A stretch of 64,000 bases of DNA from Neobacillus pocheonensis (GCA_023702235.1 JAMQCR010000001.1:1364001-1428000); one strand, 5' to 3'. Positions 9,056 to 18,951 are shown, numbered from the stretch's first letter. Notes: generated by a model from the letters alone, not told the origin. Numbers and translations: made by a program.

Positions 9056-9761
9056 TGAGCACTCCGATCATTCAAATCAGCAATATTACGAAAACGTATG
9101 AGCTTGGCGGGGAAACCGTTCATGCCTTAAATGATGTTTCATTAGAAATTCAAAAAGGTGAATTTTTAGCCATCATTGGTCCTTCTGGTTCAGGTAAATC
9201 GACGTTAATGAACATGCTAGGATGCCTGGATCGGCGAATCAGGAACCTATTTGCTCGATGGAAACGATATTGGAAAAATGAATGAAAACAAATTAGCAGC
9301 GATTCGCAATCAAAAGATCGGCTTTATTTTTCAAAACTTTAATCTATTAACAAAGTTAACAGCACTTGAAAATGTAGAACTACCCTTGATTTATACTGGC
9401 TGCCGGCAGCTGAGAGACGTGAAAGAGCCTTGGAAGGCTTAAACAAAGTAGGGTTGAAAGAACGAGCGGCCACCTGCCGACCCAGCTTTCAGGTGGACAA
9501 CAGCAAAGGGTAGCCATCGCTAGAGCTCTTGTTGGCCAGCCAGCGATTCTCCTTGCTGATGAACCAACCGGAGCCCTCGATAGTAAAACCAGTAAGGAAA
9601 TTCTCCAGGTAATGAGAGAGTTAAATGAGATGGGGCATACGATTATTTTAATTACACATGATCTCGAGATTGCTAAACAAGCAAGACGAATGGTCAGTAT
9701 CCAGGATGGTCAGCTTTTTGAGAATGGTGGTGTGCTCCTTGGGCATCATTCAGTCGATTAA
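9055..9761 (+). pseudogene. MacB-like ABC transporter ATP-binding protein, frameshifted
   Basis: ATPase subunit of the MacB/LolD-type ABC family (YknY-like). Walker A (GPSGSGKST) is near residue 43, a Q-loop FIFQNFNLL follows, the signature LSGGQQQRV and Walker [14 protein letters not shown] lie near 9490-9590, and the H-loop ITHDL near 9650. The parts lie in different frames, with shifts near 9235, 9400 and 9465; corrected, the protein would be about 235 residues, normal length. It starts inside the stop of the adaptor gene. A near-copy at 19.3-20.0 kb shares the first residues MSTPIIQ and the downstream gene order. Confidence 0.85.
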
Positions 9762-10904
9762 AATGGCTCTTAAGAGTATTAAAAGTAATAAGCTCAGAGC
9801 CGTCCTAACGATGCTTGGCATTATCATCGGTGTTTCTTCGGTAATCGTGCTAGTTTCGATTGCCCAAGGCTCAACGAAAAATGTTACCAGCCAAATCAAT
9901 CAATTAGGGACGAATCTATTAACCATCAATTCTACAGGATCGGATATCACCTTAACAGAAGACAAAATCAGCAAGTTAAGTAAATTAAATGGAGTCAATG
10001 CGGTGTCACCAGTTGTATCAGGTCGAGTAACGGTTAAAAAAGAAAAGACCTCGTCCCAAGTCAGCTTAACAGGAACCAATGCCGCCTATGAAACGGTTCG
10101 TAATGCCAAGGTGAATCAAGGGCGGTTTATCACGGACCTGGATTTGGAGTACAGACAAAAGGTCGTTGTTCTTGGCTCGGATACGGCTACGACATTTTTT
10201 GGAACCGACAACCCTGTAGGGCAATTTATCCAAATTGAAGGGACTTCTTTCAAGGTAATTGGTGTATTAGCTTCAAAAGGGAGTTCATTGGGACAAAGCG
10301 GGGATGATGTGGTGATTGTACCGCTTAGCACAGGTGAACGTTTAGTTCAAAGTACCACAATCAGTCAAGTCTATTTACAAGGGAAAAGCCAGGATCAAAT
10401 GGATTTTGTCATGACTGAGGTCGAAATGGAAATGGCATCGTTGTATCCAAATAAAAGTGACTCGTATAGTGTAACAAACCAGCAGGACGTAATGAATACC
10501 ATGAGTTCAGTTTCCAATACGATGACGTTGATGCTAGGTGGAATTGCTAGTATTTCCTTACTAGTCGGCGGAATTGGGATCATGAATATCATGCTTGTAT
10601 CCGTGTCAGAACGAACGAAGGAAATCGGTATTCGAAGGCCATTGGGGCAAAAAGAGGGGACGTATTATTGCAGTTTCTTATTGAGGCAGTTGTTTTAAGC
10701 TCAATGGGGGGAGTCATCGGTATTTTCGCCGGTCTGGGGATAGGAAAAGTGGTTTCAACCTTTATGAATATGTCTGTCTCCTACTCAACATCGGTCATGC
10801 TGCTGTCGTTCTTGTTCTCCCTTGTGGTAGGGGTCGTGTTTGGAGTGTTCCCTGCAAACAAAGCTTCAAAACTAAATCCTATTCAAGCCCTTCGGTATGA
10901 ATAG
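9739..10904 (+). pseudogene. MacB-like ABC transporter permease (FtsX domain), frameshifted
   Basis: Permease of the MacB/FtsX type. An N-terminal membrane helix (RAVLTMLGIIIGVSSVIVLV) precedes a MacB-PCD extracytoplasmic domain of about 220 residues, then three C-terminal helices from about 10530. One frame change near 10645 splits the last part: up to there the frame reads ERTKEIGIRRPLG, after it FLIEAVVLSSMGGVIG and the end KLNPIQALRYE, all family-typical. The true start is uncertain; a TTG at 9739 or GTG at 9730, inside the end of the ATPase gene, fits best. Corrected length is about 388 residues. Confidence 0.82.
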
Positions 10905-10916
10905 GTAGAGGAAAGG

Positions 10917-10948
10917 AAGCGATCGCTGAATGCGACCGCTTTTTTTCT
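10917..10948 (+). terminator. Rho-independent terminator
   Basis: Stem AGCGATCGC / GCGACCGCT, 5-base loop, seven T. It ends the ABC efflux unit and separates it from the kinase. Confidence 0.85.
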
Positions 10949-11004
10949 TAAAGTAAGGGATGAGGTTGCAAAAAGCTAAAATGAACGGGAAAGGAGAACT
11001 TAGG

Positions 11005-12234
11005 ATGTTCCGCAAAACGCATCTACGACTTACTTTTTTAAATTCCTTAGTTTTTATTGTTTTGATTGGGATCCTCGGTAGTATTGTCTATTTTTATACG
11101 GAAAATAGTTTATACAAGGATGTTAATCAATCCCTCCTCGAATCCGCCCGTCATTTACAGCAAAATCAGCCTGGACCTGATGTCTTTGGCGGACCTAGTG
11201 GAATGAGAGGAGATCCAAGGATTATTACATTATTATGGGATAAAAAAAATAACCTACTAGCAGCGCAAAGTCATGTTTCAGGAATCTTACAAGATAATGA
11301 AAAGCTGATCGAACCGAAAGATTTAAATACTTTGAAGGATGTAACGGTCGGAGATTTTTCCTTTAGATATATTACCGTCGAAATAAGTACGAAGGGAACT
11401 GATAACATCAAAGTCCAATTCATTCGGAATGTGAATTCGGAAAAAGAATTGCTGAATCGGCTATTGTTGATTTTATCGATTGGTTGTGGTCTTGGAGTGA
11501 TCTGTGCAGTCGTTTCTGGTTATCTCTTAGCAGGAAGATCCTTAATTCCCATTAAAAATGCCTGGCAAAAACAGCAGCAGTTTGTCTCCGACGCTTCGCA
11601 TGAGTTAAGAACGCCGTTAGCTGTGATACAAGCAAAAACAGATGTATTATTTCGATCGCCGACGGCCAGCATACACGATAAAATTATCGATGTTTCCGCG
11701 ATTTCAAATGAATCGCGAAGGCTCTCTAAACTAGTCGCCAATTTACTGACACTAGCCAGATCGGACTCGGATCAAATAGAAATAAAGAAGCAAGGTTTTC
11801 AATTAGATGAGCTTTTAGAAAATATTACGCAACAATTTGAAGATATTGCTGCCTATCAAGGAAAGTCTCTTCTCTTAGATGTTTCAGAGCCTGTCTTATT
11901 TCATGGCGATCAGGAAAGGATTCACCAATTAATCGTCATCTTGCTGGACAATGCTATGAAGTATACAAGTGAGGGAGGAAAGATCATTCTTTCCTCCCGC
12001 CAAAACGGTTCTTCCATCACACTAAAGGTACAAGATACAGGAATTGGGATCCCCGAAGTGGACATTCCGAAAATTTTTGACCGCTTTTATCAAAGTGATA
12101 AAGTACGAACAGCTGGCGAAGGAACCGGCCTTGGTTTATCAATTGCCAAATGGATCATTGAAAAACATCAAGGAAAGATAAAAGTTCAAAGCAGCCCAGG
12201 AAAAGGGACAACAATAGAAATAATATTCAGGTGA
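11005..12234 (+). CDS. Orphan sensor histidine kinase (BaeS/CseC-like)
   Basis: A 409-residue membrane histidine kinase. One helix near residues 10-32, an extracellular region with a Gly/Pro-rich loop (QPGPDVFGGPSGM), a second helix near 152-175 and a short linker lead to the HisKA box FVSDASHELRTPLAV (His199). The ATPase domain has N box LLDNAMKYT, G1 DTGIGI and G2 GEGTGLGLS. Start at 11005 with AGGAGA 7 bases upstream. No response regulator lies next to it, which is unusual for this subfamily; the ABC efflux genes just upstream suggest it once sensed the same antimicrobial or envelope stress (inference). It is intact. Confidence 0.88.
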   Translation: MFRKTHLRLTFLNSLVFIVLIGILGSIVYFYTENSLYKDVNQSLLESARHLQQNQPGPDVFGGPSGMRGDPRIITLLWDKKNNLLAAQSHVSGILQDNEKLIEPKDLNTLKDVTVGDFSFRYITVEISTKGTDNIKVQFIRNVNSEKELLNRLLLILSIGCGLGVICAVVSGYLLAGRSLIPIKNAWQKQQQFVSDASHELRTPLAVIQAKTDVLFRSPTASIHDKIIDVSAISNESRRLSKLVANLLTLARSDSDQIEIKKQGFQLDELLENITQQFEDIAAYQGKSLLLDVSEPVLFHGDQERIHQLIVILLDNAMKYTSEGGKIILSSRQNGSSITLKVQDTGIGIPEVDIPKIFDRFYQSDKVRTAGEGTGLGLSIAKWIIEKHQGKIKVQSSPGKGTTIEIIFR

Positions 12235-12356
12235 CAGGAATGATTCATAATCCCGCCCATAAAAAAATATCAACGTTTCTATATGATTTAATAATTTGGT
12301 TTGAAGTGCTATTTTTAACAAAATAATGGTTAGGGGTACCCTAAAACAAACTGTGA

Positions 12357-12414
12357 AGCCTCCTTGCAATGTTGGGAACCCCAATGAAGCAAGGAGGATT
12401 TTTAATGGCTGAAC
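12357..12414 (+). terminator. Terminator hairpin
   Basis: Stem CCTCCTTGC / GCAAGGAGG with a second internal pairing (TTGGG/CCCAA), then ATTTTT. It could end the kinase transcript. Confidence 0.65.
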
Positions 12415-12497
12415 TTTGCAAGAGAAAAGGTGGATTGATGGTATCACGCTTGTGATAAACTAACGTAAAGGAAAGGTTAGGAAATGGGGTGAACTTG

Positions 12498-12650
12498 TTG
12501 GAGGATCGAGTATCAGATTTTTTCTGGAGCTAAAAAGGATTGAATTTTTAGCACCAAAGGTTAATCGAGGTATTCAATTTGTATTTGTTATAAACGGCGA
12601 ATTAACAGTGGAGGCGAATAGCCGATTTTATAAAATAGAAGAGAAAGATA
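12498..12650 (+). pseudogene. AraC-family regulator, cupin-domain fragment
   Basis: A TTG at 12498 begins MEDRVSDFFWS, then a stop; one frame over it continues LKRIEFLAPKVNRGIQFVFV and INGELTVEANSRFYKIEEKD. The pattern of a beta-rich sensor with GIQFVFVINGELTV resembles the N-terminal cupin domain of AraC-type regulators. The sequence ends abruptly near 12650 where M20 amidohydrolase sequence begins, so a deletion removed the rest of this gene and the start of the next. Confidence 0.5.
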
Positions 12651-12651
12651 C

Positions 12652-13449
12652 CATAAAAATTATTCACCAGCACGCTGAGGAAGCCCCCCAGGAGGAGAAA
12701 AAAGCATTGTGGAATCAGGAGCCCTTGAGACCCTAGACAATATTTTTGGGATTCATTTACTCCCAATGAACCCAGTTGGTTATGTTGGGTACCATAGCGG
12801 CTTTTCAATGGCTGGGAGATCTTATTTTAAATTGAGGGTTCAAGGTGTTGGGGGTCATGGCTCTTCCCCGCATATGGCAAATGATGCGATTGTGGCCGGA
12901 TCTTATTTTGTCACAGCCGTACAAACGGTAATTAGCCGCCGTTTAAATCCTTTTGATATGGGAGTTATTACAATTGGCTCCTTTGACGGAAAAGGAACCT
13001 TTAATGTCATTAAAGATCGTGTGGAGCTTGAAGGTGATATCCGCTACATGACCGTGGAAACAAAAGAGATCATTGAAAAAGAAATCCGCCGAATTGTCAG
13101 CGGGATTGAAGCTGAATTTGGTGTTCAATGTGAGTTAACCTATACTTCAGATTATCCGCCATTGTATAATAATCCAGAGGTTACAGCAGGTGTGAAAGCA
13201 AGCCTTGAAGGTGCATTAGATCCAGATATTAAGCAGGTTGTTGAGTATCCAATGATGTCACCATCCGATGACTTTGCGTACTATTTAGAAAAAATACCTG
13301 GTTGCTACTTTTATATTGGCTGTACGCCAAAAGACGTCGAAAAGCCTTATTTCAATCACAATCCCAAATTTGAAATGGACGAAGACGCCCTAATTGTCGC
13401 AGCAAAATCAGTGGGCTACGTTGTATGTGGCTACTATGGGTTGGAGTAA
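12652..13449 (+). pseudogene. M20-family amidohydrolase, N-terminally truncated
   Basis: C-terminal two thirds of an M20D amidohydrolase, like N-acyl-amino-acid or IAA-amino-acid hydrolases. Metal-ligand and dimerisation segments are visible: IHQHAEEAP near 12665 (frame broken just after), IFGIHLLPMNPVG, VGGHGSSPHMANDAI and YPMMSPSDDFAYYLEKIPG, with the late metal-site His in YFNHNPKFEMDED. The first 125 or so residues, including the HADGHD-type metal site, are missing. One base is lost in the CCCCCC run at 12692. It is fused to a fragment of an AraC-type gene. Confidence 0.8.
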
Positions 13450-13481
13450 TGATGGATGGGGGAAACCTTTTCATAAGCAAG

Positions 13482-13517
13482 AAAAACGAGACTCCTTATT
13501 TAAGAAGTCTCGTTTTT
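13482..13517. terminator. Bidirectional terminator
   Basis: Perfect stem AAAAACGAGACT / AGTCTCGTTTTT, 12-base loop, between convergent genes (M20 remnant and thiolase). Confidence 0.88.
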
Positions 13518-13540
13518 GACTTTATTATCTCATACATAAA

Positions 13541-14728
13541 TTAGGCATTTTCTATGATTGTTGCTACACCTTGTCCTCCGCCGACACATAACGTAGCTAA
13601 ACCATAGCGATTTTCTCTTTTCTTCATTTCATGAATTAACGAAACTAAAATTCTTGCTCCACTAGCACCAATTGGGTGACCTAGTGCAATTGCACCACCA
13701 TTTACATTTAACTTTTCTTTATTAAAATGTAGTTCGCGGTCTACTGCAATCGATTGGGATGCAAATGCCTCATTTGCTTCAATTAAATCAATGTCTTCTA
13801 ATGATAAAGAAGCTGTTTTTAGCGCCTTTTTGACTGCTGGGACAGGACCGATTCCCATAATGCTTGGGTCCACACCGGCTGTCGCATTAGCTTTTATGAT
13901 TACTAATGGTTTAATGTTTAATTCCTCTGCCTTTTTACGGCTCATGACAACAAAAGCAGCAGCTCCATCGTTAATTCCTGAAGCATTTCCAGCGGTAACA
14001 GTTCCATCCTTTTTAAATGAAGGACGAAGTTTTCCTAAACCTTCTGCAGTGGTTCCAAAGCGAGGGAACTCATCTTGACTGAATAAAGTTACTTGTCCTT
14101 TTCGACCAGGAACTTCTACAGGGACAATTTCATCGGCAAAGCGATTTGATTCAATCGCTGCTTGAGCCTTTTGTTGGCTCCAGGCAGAAAATTCATCTTG
14201 TTCAACACGCGTGATTTCATATTTTTCAGCAAGATTTTCAGCTGTAATTCCCATATGATAGTCATTTTCAGCACACCATAATCCGTCCTGAACCATACTG
14301 TCTATTATTTTTTGATCGCCCATCTTAAATCCGTTACGGCCGCCCTTTAGCAAATAAGGAGCTTGACTCATATTTTCCATTCCACCTGCAACAACCACTT
14401 CTGCTTCCCCAGCAAGAATGGCTTGTGTAGCTAAGTGGACTGCTTTTAATCCTGATCCACAGACCTTATTAATTGTCATTGCTGGTGCCTCTTGAGGCAC
14501 GCCAGCAGCAAGGGAAGCTTGTCTAGCCGGATTTTGTCCCGCTCCAGCTTGTAAAACGTTCCCCATAATTACTTCATTTACTTCATTAGGAGTAATTCCA
14601 GCTCTTTGAATGGCTTCTTTTATTACAGTGGCCCCTAGTTGAGTTACTGAAACATTTTGTAAACCACCTAGAAAACTTCCAATTGGTGTTCTAACCGCAC
14701 TTACAATTACAACTTCGTTCACTGTCAT
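13541..14728 (-). CDS. Acetyl-CoA C-acetyltransferase (thiolase)
   Basis: A 395-residue biosynthetic-type thiolase that condenses two acetyl-CoA into acetoacetyl-CoA. The nucleophile Cys90 is in [12 protein letters not shown]; the NEAF motif, the [10 protein letters not shown] histidine and the last cysteine CVGGGQG are all present. I start at the ATG at 14728, with GGAGAG 6 bases upstream; an ATG at 14743 overlaps that site. It lies near, but divergent from, the phaR-phaB-phaC genes, so it can feed acetoacetyl-CoA to PhaB for polyhydroxybutyrate, or work in acetate/fatty-acid metabolism (context inference). Intact. Candidate symbols are thlA, mmgA or phaA. Confidence 0.93.
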   Translation of the reverse strand: MTVNEVVIVSAVRTPIGSFLGGLQNVSVTQLGATVIKEAIQRAGITPNEVNEVIMGNVLQAGAGQNPARQASLAAGVPQEAPAMTINKVCGSGLKAVHLATQAILAGEAEVVVAGGMENMSQAPYLLKGGRNGFKMGDQKIIDSMVQDGLWCAENDYHMGITAENLAEKYEITRVEQDEFSAWSQQKAQAAIESNRFADEIVPVEVPGRKGQVTLFSQDEFPRFGTTAEGLGKLRPSFKKDGTVTAGNASGINDGAAAFVVMSRKKAEELNIKPLVIIKANATAGVDPSIMGIGPVPAVKKALKTASLSLEDIDLIEANEAFASQSIAVDRELHFNKEKLNVNGGAIALGHPIGASGARILVSLIHEMKKRENRYGLATLCVGGGQGVATIIENA

Positions 14729-15364
14729 TCGAATCTCTCCCATAATGATTTATTATTTTCCCAATAATTCCTCACATATAATACTACATTTGGAGGCTTT
14801 TTTTAAAAGTAACAATTCGACAAATTCAGAGTTTTTGTTTTATTGCTATAACAACCAATTGTGTTTTAAGACACATAATTTGCAGCAAATGAAAGAAGTT
14901 TTTATCAATTTATCAGCTTTACTTTCGAGTTAGAAATCTACCGCTTGTTTAGGAAATTAGTCGAAAAAGTCAGGAATAATTTCAATCTTGGACAAAAATT
15001 GATAACTCGAATTTATCTTTATTTGAGAAAAGAAGATTTGTGTTGAACTTTATGATATTTTGTCGAAATTTGTAGAAAAGTACTTGAAAAAAAGGATTTG
15101 ATTTAAGATCTTTTTCTCAACCATTCCTAAAAGCAATTCAGCAGTATGCACTAAAATAATAATAGTAATTTTGCTTAAAAAGAAAAAAGGAGAAAATCAT
15201 CTTCAAGTGATGTTTTCTCCCTAACGTTTTTACTATTTTCAGAATTTATATCATTTTAGCTTTGAGAATTGTTCAGCTCCAGCAACTAGTTTACGTCGCT
15301 CTTCTCCCAATGATAAATCAACACCAAAAAGAAAAAAACGCGATTCGAGTTGATTTTCTCCGAT
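14729..15364. other. Intergenic region, no gene seen
   Basis: About 640 bases of AT-rich sequence. A hairpin GGAGAAAATCATC / GATGTTTTCTCC at 15189-15222 could be a weak terminator for the SDR gene. An open frame at 14745-14933 has no convincing coding features and no binding site. Confidence 0.5.
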
Positions 15365-16099
15365 TTAAATAACTAAGCCTCCATCCACACTTAAAATAGT
15401 ACCGTTTATATAATTTGCATCCTCTGAAGCCAAAAATAGGTAGGCAGAAGCTATATCTTCTGGCTTTCCTAGTCTCTTAAGAGGGGTTTTTTCCTCCATC
15501 AAATTTAGTACCTTTTCTGGTACTGCTGCAGTCATGCCGGTTTCAATGAAACCAGGGGCTACTGCATTGACTCTAATCCCCTTAGGTCCAAATTCTTTCG
15601 CCCAACTTTTTGTCAATCCTATGACTCCTGCCTTTGTCGCCGCGTAATTCGTTTGCCCGATATTTCCATATAAACCGACGACGGAAGATGCGTTAAGAAT
15701 GACGCCCGATCCCTGTTTTAACATAATAGGGGCTACAGCCTTCGTGCATTTAAAAACACCTGATAGGTTTACAGCAATAACTTTTTCCCAATCTGTTTCC
15801 TGCATTTTTGTTAGAAACCCATCAAGGGTAATTCCGGCATTGTTAATTAAAATATCGATTCTGCCTTGCTTTTCTAATATCGACTGAACCATTTCTTCTA
15901 TCTGGGAGCTTTCCGTTACATTAACTCTGAAGAAATCTATTTTTTCATCATTCAACTCTTTTAATGCAGTCTTACCAGCAGATTCATCAAAATCACATAT
16001 TACAACACTTGCCCCTTCTTGGAGAAATTTTTTAGCAGTTGCTTTTCCAATCCCTTGTGCCCCGCCAGTAATTAAAACGACCTTTTCAGAAAATCTCAA
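15365..16099 (-). CDS. SDR-family 3-oxoacyl reductase (FabG/PhaB-like)
   Basis: A 244-residue short-chain dehydrogenase. The cofactor motif is TGGAQGIG near residue 11; NNAGI, the catalytic Ser in NASSVVG and YAATK are in place; the end PEDIASAYLFLASEDANYI is typical of FabG. Such enzymes reduce 3-oxoacyl-ACP or acetoacetyl-CoA with NADPH. AGAGG lies 8 bases before a TTG at 16099; the GTG at 16108 overlaps that site, so I prefer the TTG. It reads away from phaR and shares a 380-base divergent region with it. A second paralogue (phaB) lies 900 bases away, so this one may serve medium-chain PHA monomers or fatty-acid synthesis (inference). Confidence 0.9.
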   Translation of the reverse strand: MRFSEKVVLITGGAQGIGKATAKKFLQEGASVVICDFDESAGKTALKELNDEKIDFFRVNVTESSQIEEMVQSILEKQGRIDILINNAGITLDGFLTKMQETDWEKVIAVNLSGVFKCTKAVAPIMLKQGSGVILNASSVVGLYGNIGQTNYAATKAGVIGLTKSWAKEFGPKGIRVNAVAPGFIETGMTAAVPEKVLNLMEEKTPLKRLGKPEDIASAYLFLASEDANYINGTILSVDGGLVI

Positions 16100-16479
16100 A
16101 CTTATCACCTCTTATTTGAAATTCATTCATCCAGAACACATACCAGCATCCACAGCAAATAACTAACCAATCATCAACCATTCTTCAGAACAAGTAATAT
16201 CCATTTGCTAACTAATACTATTCTTTTAATAACAAAAAAAGAACGGTGGCAAAATCATCTATCCTAAAATCAGCTTTTCTATTCCAGTTAGGAATCTTAT
16301 GATAATGGGATAAAGACGCTTTCTTTGCAGAAAGTCTATATGTGTAAATTACATAAAAAGTAGATATTTGTCGAAAAATGCAATAATATTTTTTGATAAT
16401 TTTTAATGTTTCTTCTTTAAATGTTCCTTGGATGTTAGTATGATAATAAAGATGATAGAGAAATCAAGGAGGAAAAAAA
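16100..16479. promoter_or_regulatory. Divergent promoter region of the PHA locus
   Basis: This AT-rich 380-base region must hold the promoters of the minus-strand reductase and of phaR. I see no clear operator. No gene for the small phasin or the PhaQ repressor found here in Bacillus megaterium is present. No gene seen. Confidence 0.4.
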
Positions 16480-16884
16480 GTGAGCAACGACTATAACTTA
16501 TTTGAAATTTGGAAGGATTTTTATTCCCAGTCCAGTAATATTTTTGATGAGAAAGTGATGGAGTCCTTTCCTTCCGAAGGGCTTGGACAGATTTTAGACA
16601 TGAATCTACAAGTTAAAAAACTGATGGATGAAACAACTGAACGTTATTTGCAATTTGTGAATGTACCATCTCGAAATGACATCGCTAACCTCTCCTCTCA
16701 GCTTGTCAATGTCGATGCAAAAGTTGATAGTTTAGAAGAATTATTAGAAGAAAACAAGGGTAAGCAAGGAAATCAGGGATCATTTCAACGTGAATTGACC
16801 GATTTAAAAAAGGATATGAAAAGTTTGGATAATAAACTGAATCAAATCCTTTCTTTGTTAAAATCATCAGAAGCTACCAAATAG
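16480..16884 (+). CDS. phaR: PhaR subunit of class IV PHA synthase
   Basis: A 134-residue PhaR, the partner subunit that class IV PHA synthases of bacilli need. Family features are the start NLFEIWKDFYSQSSNIFDEK, the central FVNVPSRNDIANLSSQ segment, and a C-terminal coiled coil with heptads (LKKDMKSLDNKLNQILSLL). It starts at a GTG with a perfect AAGGAGG 8 bases upstream. The order phaR-phaB-phaC on one strand is the classical Bacillus arrangement; the whole unit looks intact apart from the odd phaC start. Confidence 0.92.
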   Translation: MSNDYNLFEIWKDFYSQSSNIFDEKVMESFPSEGLGQILDMNLQVKKLMDETTERYLQFVNVPSRNDIANLSSQLVNVDAKVDSLEELLEENKGKQGNQGSFQRELTDLKKDMKSLDNKLNQILSLLKSSEATK

Positions 16885-16976
16885 AATCGTTTAAACAAAC
16901 AGAAGAAGTAAAAACAAATAAATGAGTCTATATTTACAATTATTTATACAAACTAAAATACATGAGGTGCGCAAAC

Positions 16977-17720
16977 ATGACTGAACTAAAAGACAAAGTA
17001 GCAATTGTAACAGGTGGAAGCAGAGGAATTGGTGCAGCTATTTCATTAGAACTAGCTAAAAATGGCGTGAAAATCGTACTTAACTATGTCAGCCGTAAAG
17101 AACTAGCAGATAAAATGGTCGCAGAAATAAACGAAATTGGCGGGGAAGCTTATGCAGTTCAAGCCGATGTTTCAAATAGTGGTGATGCAGCAAAGCTTGT
17201 ACAAGAAGCAGTCAATCATTTCGGTAGATTAGATATCCTGATCAATAATGCAGGAATTACAAGAGACAGTACCTTCAAAAAGCTAAGCGAAGAAGACTGG
17301 AGAAAAGTAATCGATGTCAATTTAAACAGTGTGTTCAATACTACTTCTGTTGCTTTACCAAGCATTCTTGAATCTGATGCAGGACGCATCATCAACATTT
17401 CGTCAATAATTGGACAAGCTGGCGGATTTGGTCAAACCAACTATGCAGCAGCAAAAGCAGGACTGATTGGTTATACAAAATCTCTTGCACTTGAACTTGC
17501 TAAAAGTAATGTAACCGTTAATGCAATTTGCCCTGGATTTATTGGAACTGAGATGGTCCAAGCTATTCCTGAAAAAGTCCTTGATGGAATTGTAGCTAAG
17601 GTTCCTCAAAAACGTTTAGGAAAACCGGAAGAAGTTGCACGTGGTGTTGTTTACTTATGTAAAGATGGTGCCTATATTACTGGTCAGCAATTAAATATTA
17701 ACGGCGGACTTTACATGTAA
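16977..17720 (+). CDS. phaB: Acetoacetyl-CoA reductase PhaB
   Basis: A 247-residue SDR enzyme that reduces acetoacetyl-CoA to (R)-3-hydroxybutyryl-CoA with NADPH, the monomer for PHB. The cofactor motif TGGSRGIG is at residue 13; NNAGIT, the ISSIIG serine and YAAAK give the catalytic triad. It starts at the ATG at 16977, where GAGGTG lies 6 bases upstream; an earlier ATG would overlap that site. It lies between phaR and phaC, which fixes the PHA role better than sequence alone could. Confidence 0.92.
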   Translation: MTELKDKVAIVTGGSRGIGAAISLELAKNGVKIVLNYVSRKELADKMVAEINEIGGEAYAVQADVSNSGDAAKLVQEAVNHFGRLDILINNAGITRDSTFKKLSEEDWRKVIDVNLNSVFNTTSVALPSILESDAGRIINISSIIGQAGGFGQTNYAAAKAGLIGYTKSLALELAKSNVTVNAICPGFIGTEMVQAIPEKVLDGIVAKVPQKRLGKPEEVARGVVYLCKDGAYITGQQLNINGGLYM

Positions 17721-17787
17721 TTGTCCTGAATTTACATGGATTTATATTTAGTAATAAATGAATAAATTATGTGAGGAGTGAGCAGCC

Positions 17788-18876
17788 ATTAGTGTCCTTA
17801 TTGAAAAAGAATGGAAAGATCTTGCCGAATTAGTACCTGAGGAGTATCAAGAGACTTTTCAACGTGTATTAAAGGCAACTCAAGTATTAACGACCGATCC
17901 CGAGCCAGAAGTAGGACCAACACCGAAGGAAGTTGTTTGGACTAGAAATAAAACGAAGCTATATCGGTATCTATCCGAACAACCAAAAAAACATAAAACT
18001 CCGCTACTTTTGATTTATGCACTAATCAATAAACCCTATATATTGGATTTAACAAAGGGTGGTAGTTTAATTAAGTATCTTGTTAATCAAGGTTTTGACG
18101 TCTATCTCCTTGATTGGGGTACACCAGGTTACGAAGATAGGAATATGAAACTAGATGATTTCATTATGGACTATATACCACGAGCGGTTAAAAAAGTAAT
18201 GAGAAAATCTAAAGCAGACGAAGTGTCCATACTTGGTTATTGCATGGGTGGTACGATGACGTCTGTATTTGCTTCACTACATCCTGAGCTTCCGATCCGC
18301 AACCTTATCTTTATGACAAGTCCTTTTGATTTTGAAAATACTGGCTTATATGGTGCTATGCTGGATGAGAGATTCTTTAATATTGATAAAGTAGTAGAAA
18401 CTCTTGGTGTTATTCCACCCGAAATGATTGACTTTGGAAACAAACTGATTAAACCGATGGCAAACACCTATGGGCCATTTGTTAGTCTCGTTGATCGTGC
18501 GGATAATGAAAAATTTGTTAAGAGCTTTAAACTGCTACAAAAATGGTTAAATGATGGTATTCCATTTCCAGGTGAAGCGTATCGTCAGTGGATTCGAGAT
18601 TTTTATCAAAAAAATAAGCTGATTAAAGGGGAACTTGTTGTTCGCGGTCAAAAGGTTAAACTAGAGAATATCACTGCAAATGTACTCAACTTAGCAGGCG
18701 AAAATGACCTTATTGCCCAACCACATCAAGTAGAAGCTTTGATGGATGCCATATCCAGTAAAGATAAACAATTTAAAAATTTACCAGTTGGTCATACGTC
18801 GATTACGTTTGGAAGTAAGGCTTCAAAAATAACGTATCCGACGATTAGCGAATGGTTGGCTGAACGGTCAAACTAA
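17788..18876 (+). CDS. phaC: Class IV PHA synthase PhaC, apparent ATT start
   Basis: A 362-residue poly(3-hydroxyalkanoate) synthase; with PhaR it polymerises 3-hydroxyacyl-CoA. The lipase-like box is GYCMGGT with Cys152; the Asp is in AGENDLIAQPHQ and the His in VGHTSITFG. Homology begins before the first ATG (18010): the frame encodes LIEKEWKDLAELVPEEYQ and a PEPEVGPTPKEVVW segment, as in Bacillus PhaC proteins. The frame opens after a TGA at 17779 with GCA GCC ATT, and no ATG, GTG or TTG occurs there. GAGGAG at 17773-17778 lies 9 bases before the ATT, so translation probably starts at this AUU codon. A base error in an original ATG is the alternative. Confidence 0.88.
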   Translation: MSVLIEKEWKDLAELVPEEYQETFQRVLKATQVLTTDPEPEVGPTPKEVVWTRNKTKLYRYLSEQPKKHKTPLLLIYALINKPYILDLTKGGSLIKYLVNQGFDVYLLDWGTPGYEDRNMKLDDFIMDYIPRAVKKVMRKSKADEVSILGYCMGGTMTSVFASLHPELPIRNLIFMTSPFDFENTGLYGAMLDERFFNIDKVVETLGVIPPEMIDFGNKLIKPMANTYGPFVSLVDRADNEKFVKSFKLLQKWLNDGIPFPGEAYRQWIRDFYQKNKLIKGELVVRGQKVKLENITANVLNLAGENDLIAQPHQVEALMDAISSKDKQFKNLPVGHTSITFGSKASKITYPTISEWLAERSN

Positions 18877-18919
18877 TAGATTAATAGCATTAATTAGCGA
18901 TTAATCCTTTCATCCTTGT

Positions 18920-18951
18920 GAGTGTTCCAAAACTGGAGCACTCATTTTTAT
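18920..18951 (+). terminator. Rho-independent terminator of the pha operon
   Basis: Stem GAGTGTTCC / GGAGCACTC, 6-base loop, then ATTTTTATTTT. Confidence 0.85.

Noticed and set aside
9235..10650. Programmed frameshifting in the ABC transporter genes
   Set aside because: The shifts lie in varied contexts without slippery heptamers or downstream pseudoknots that I can see, and occur in both directions.
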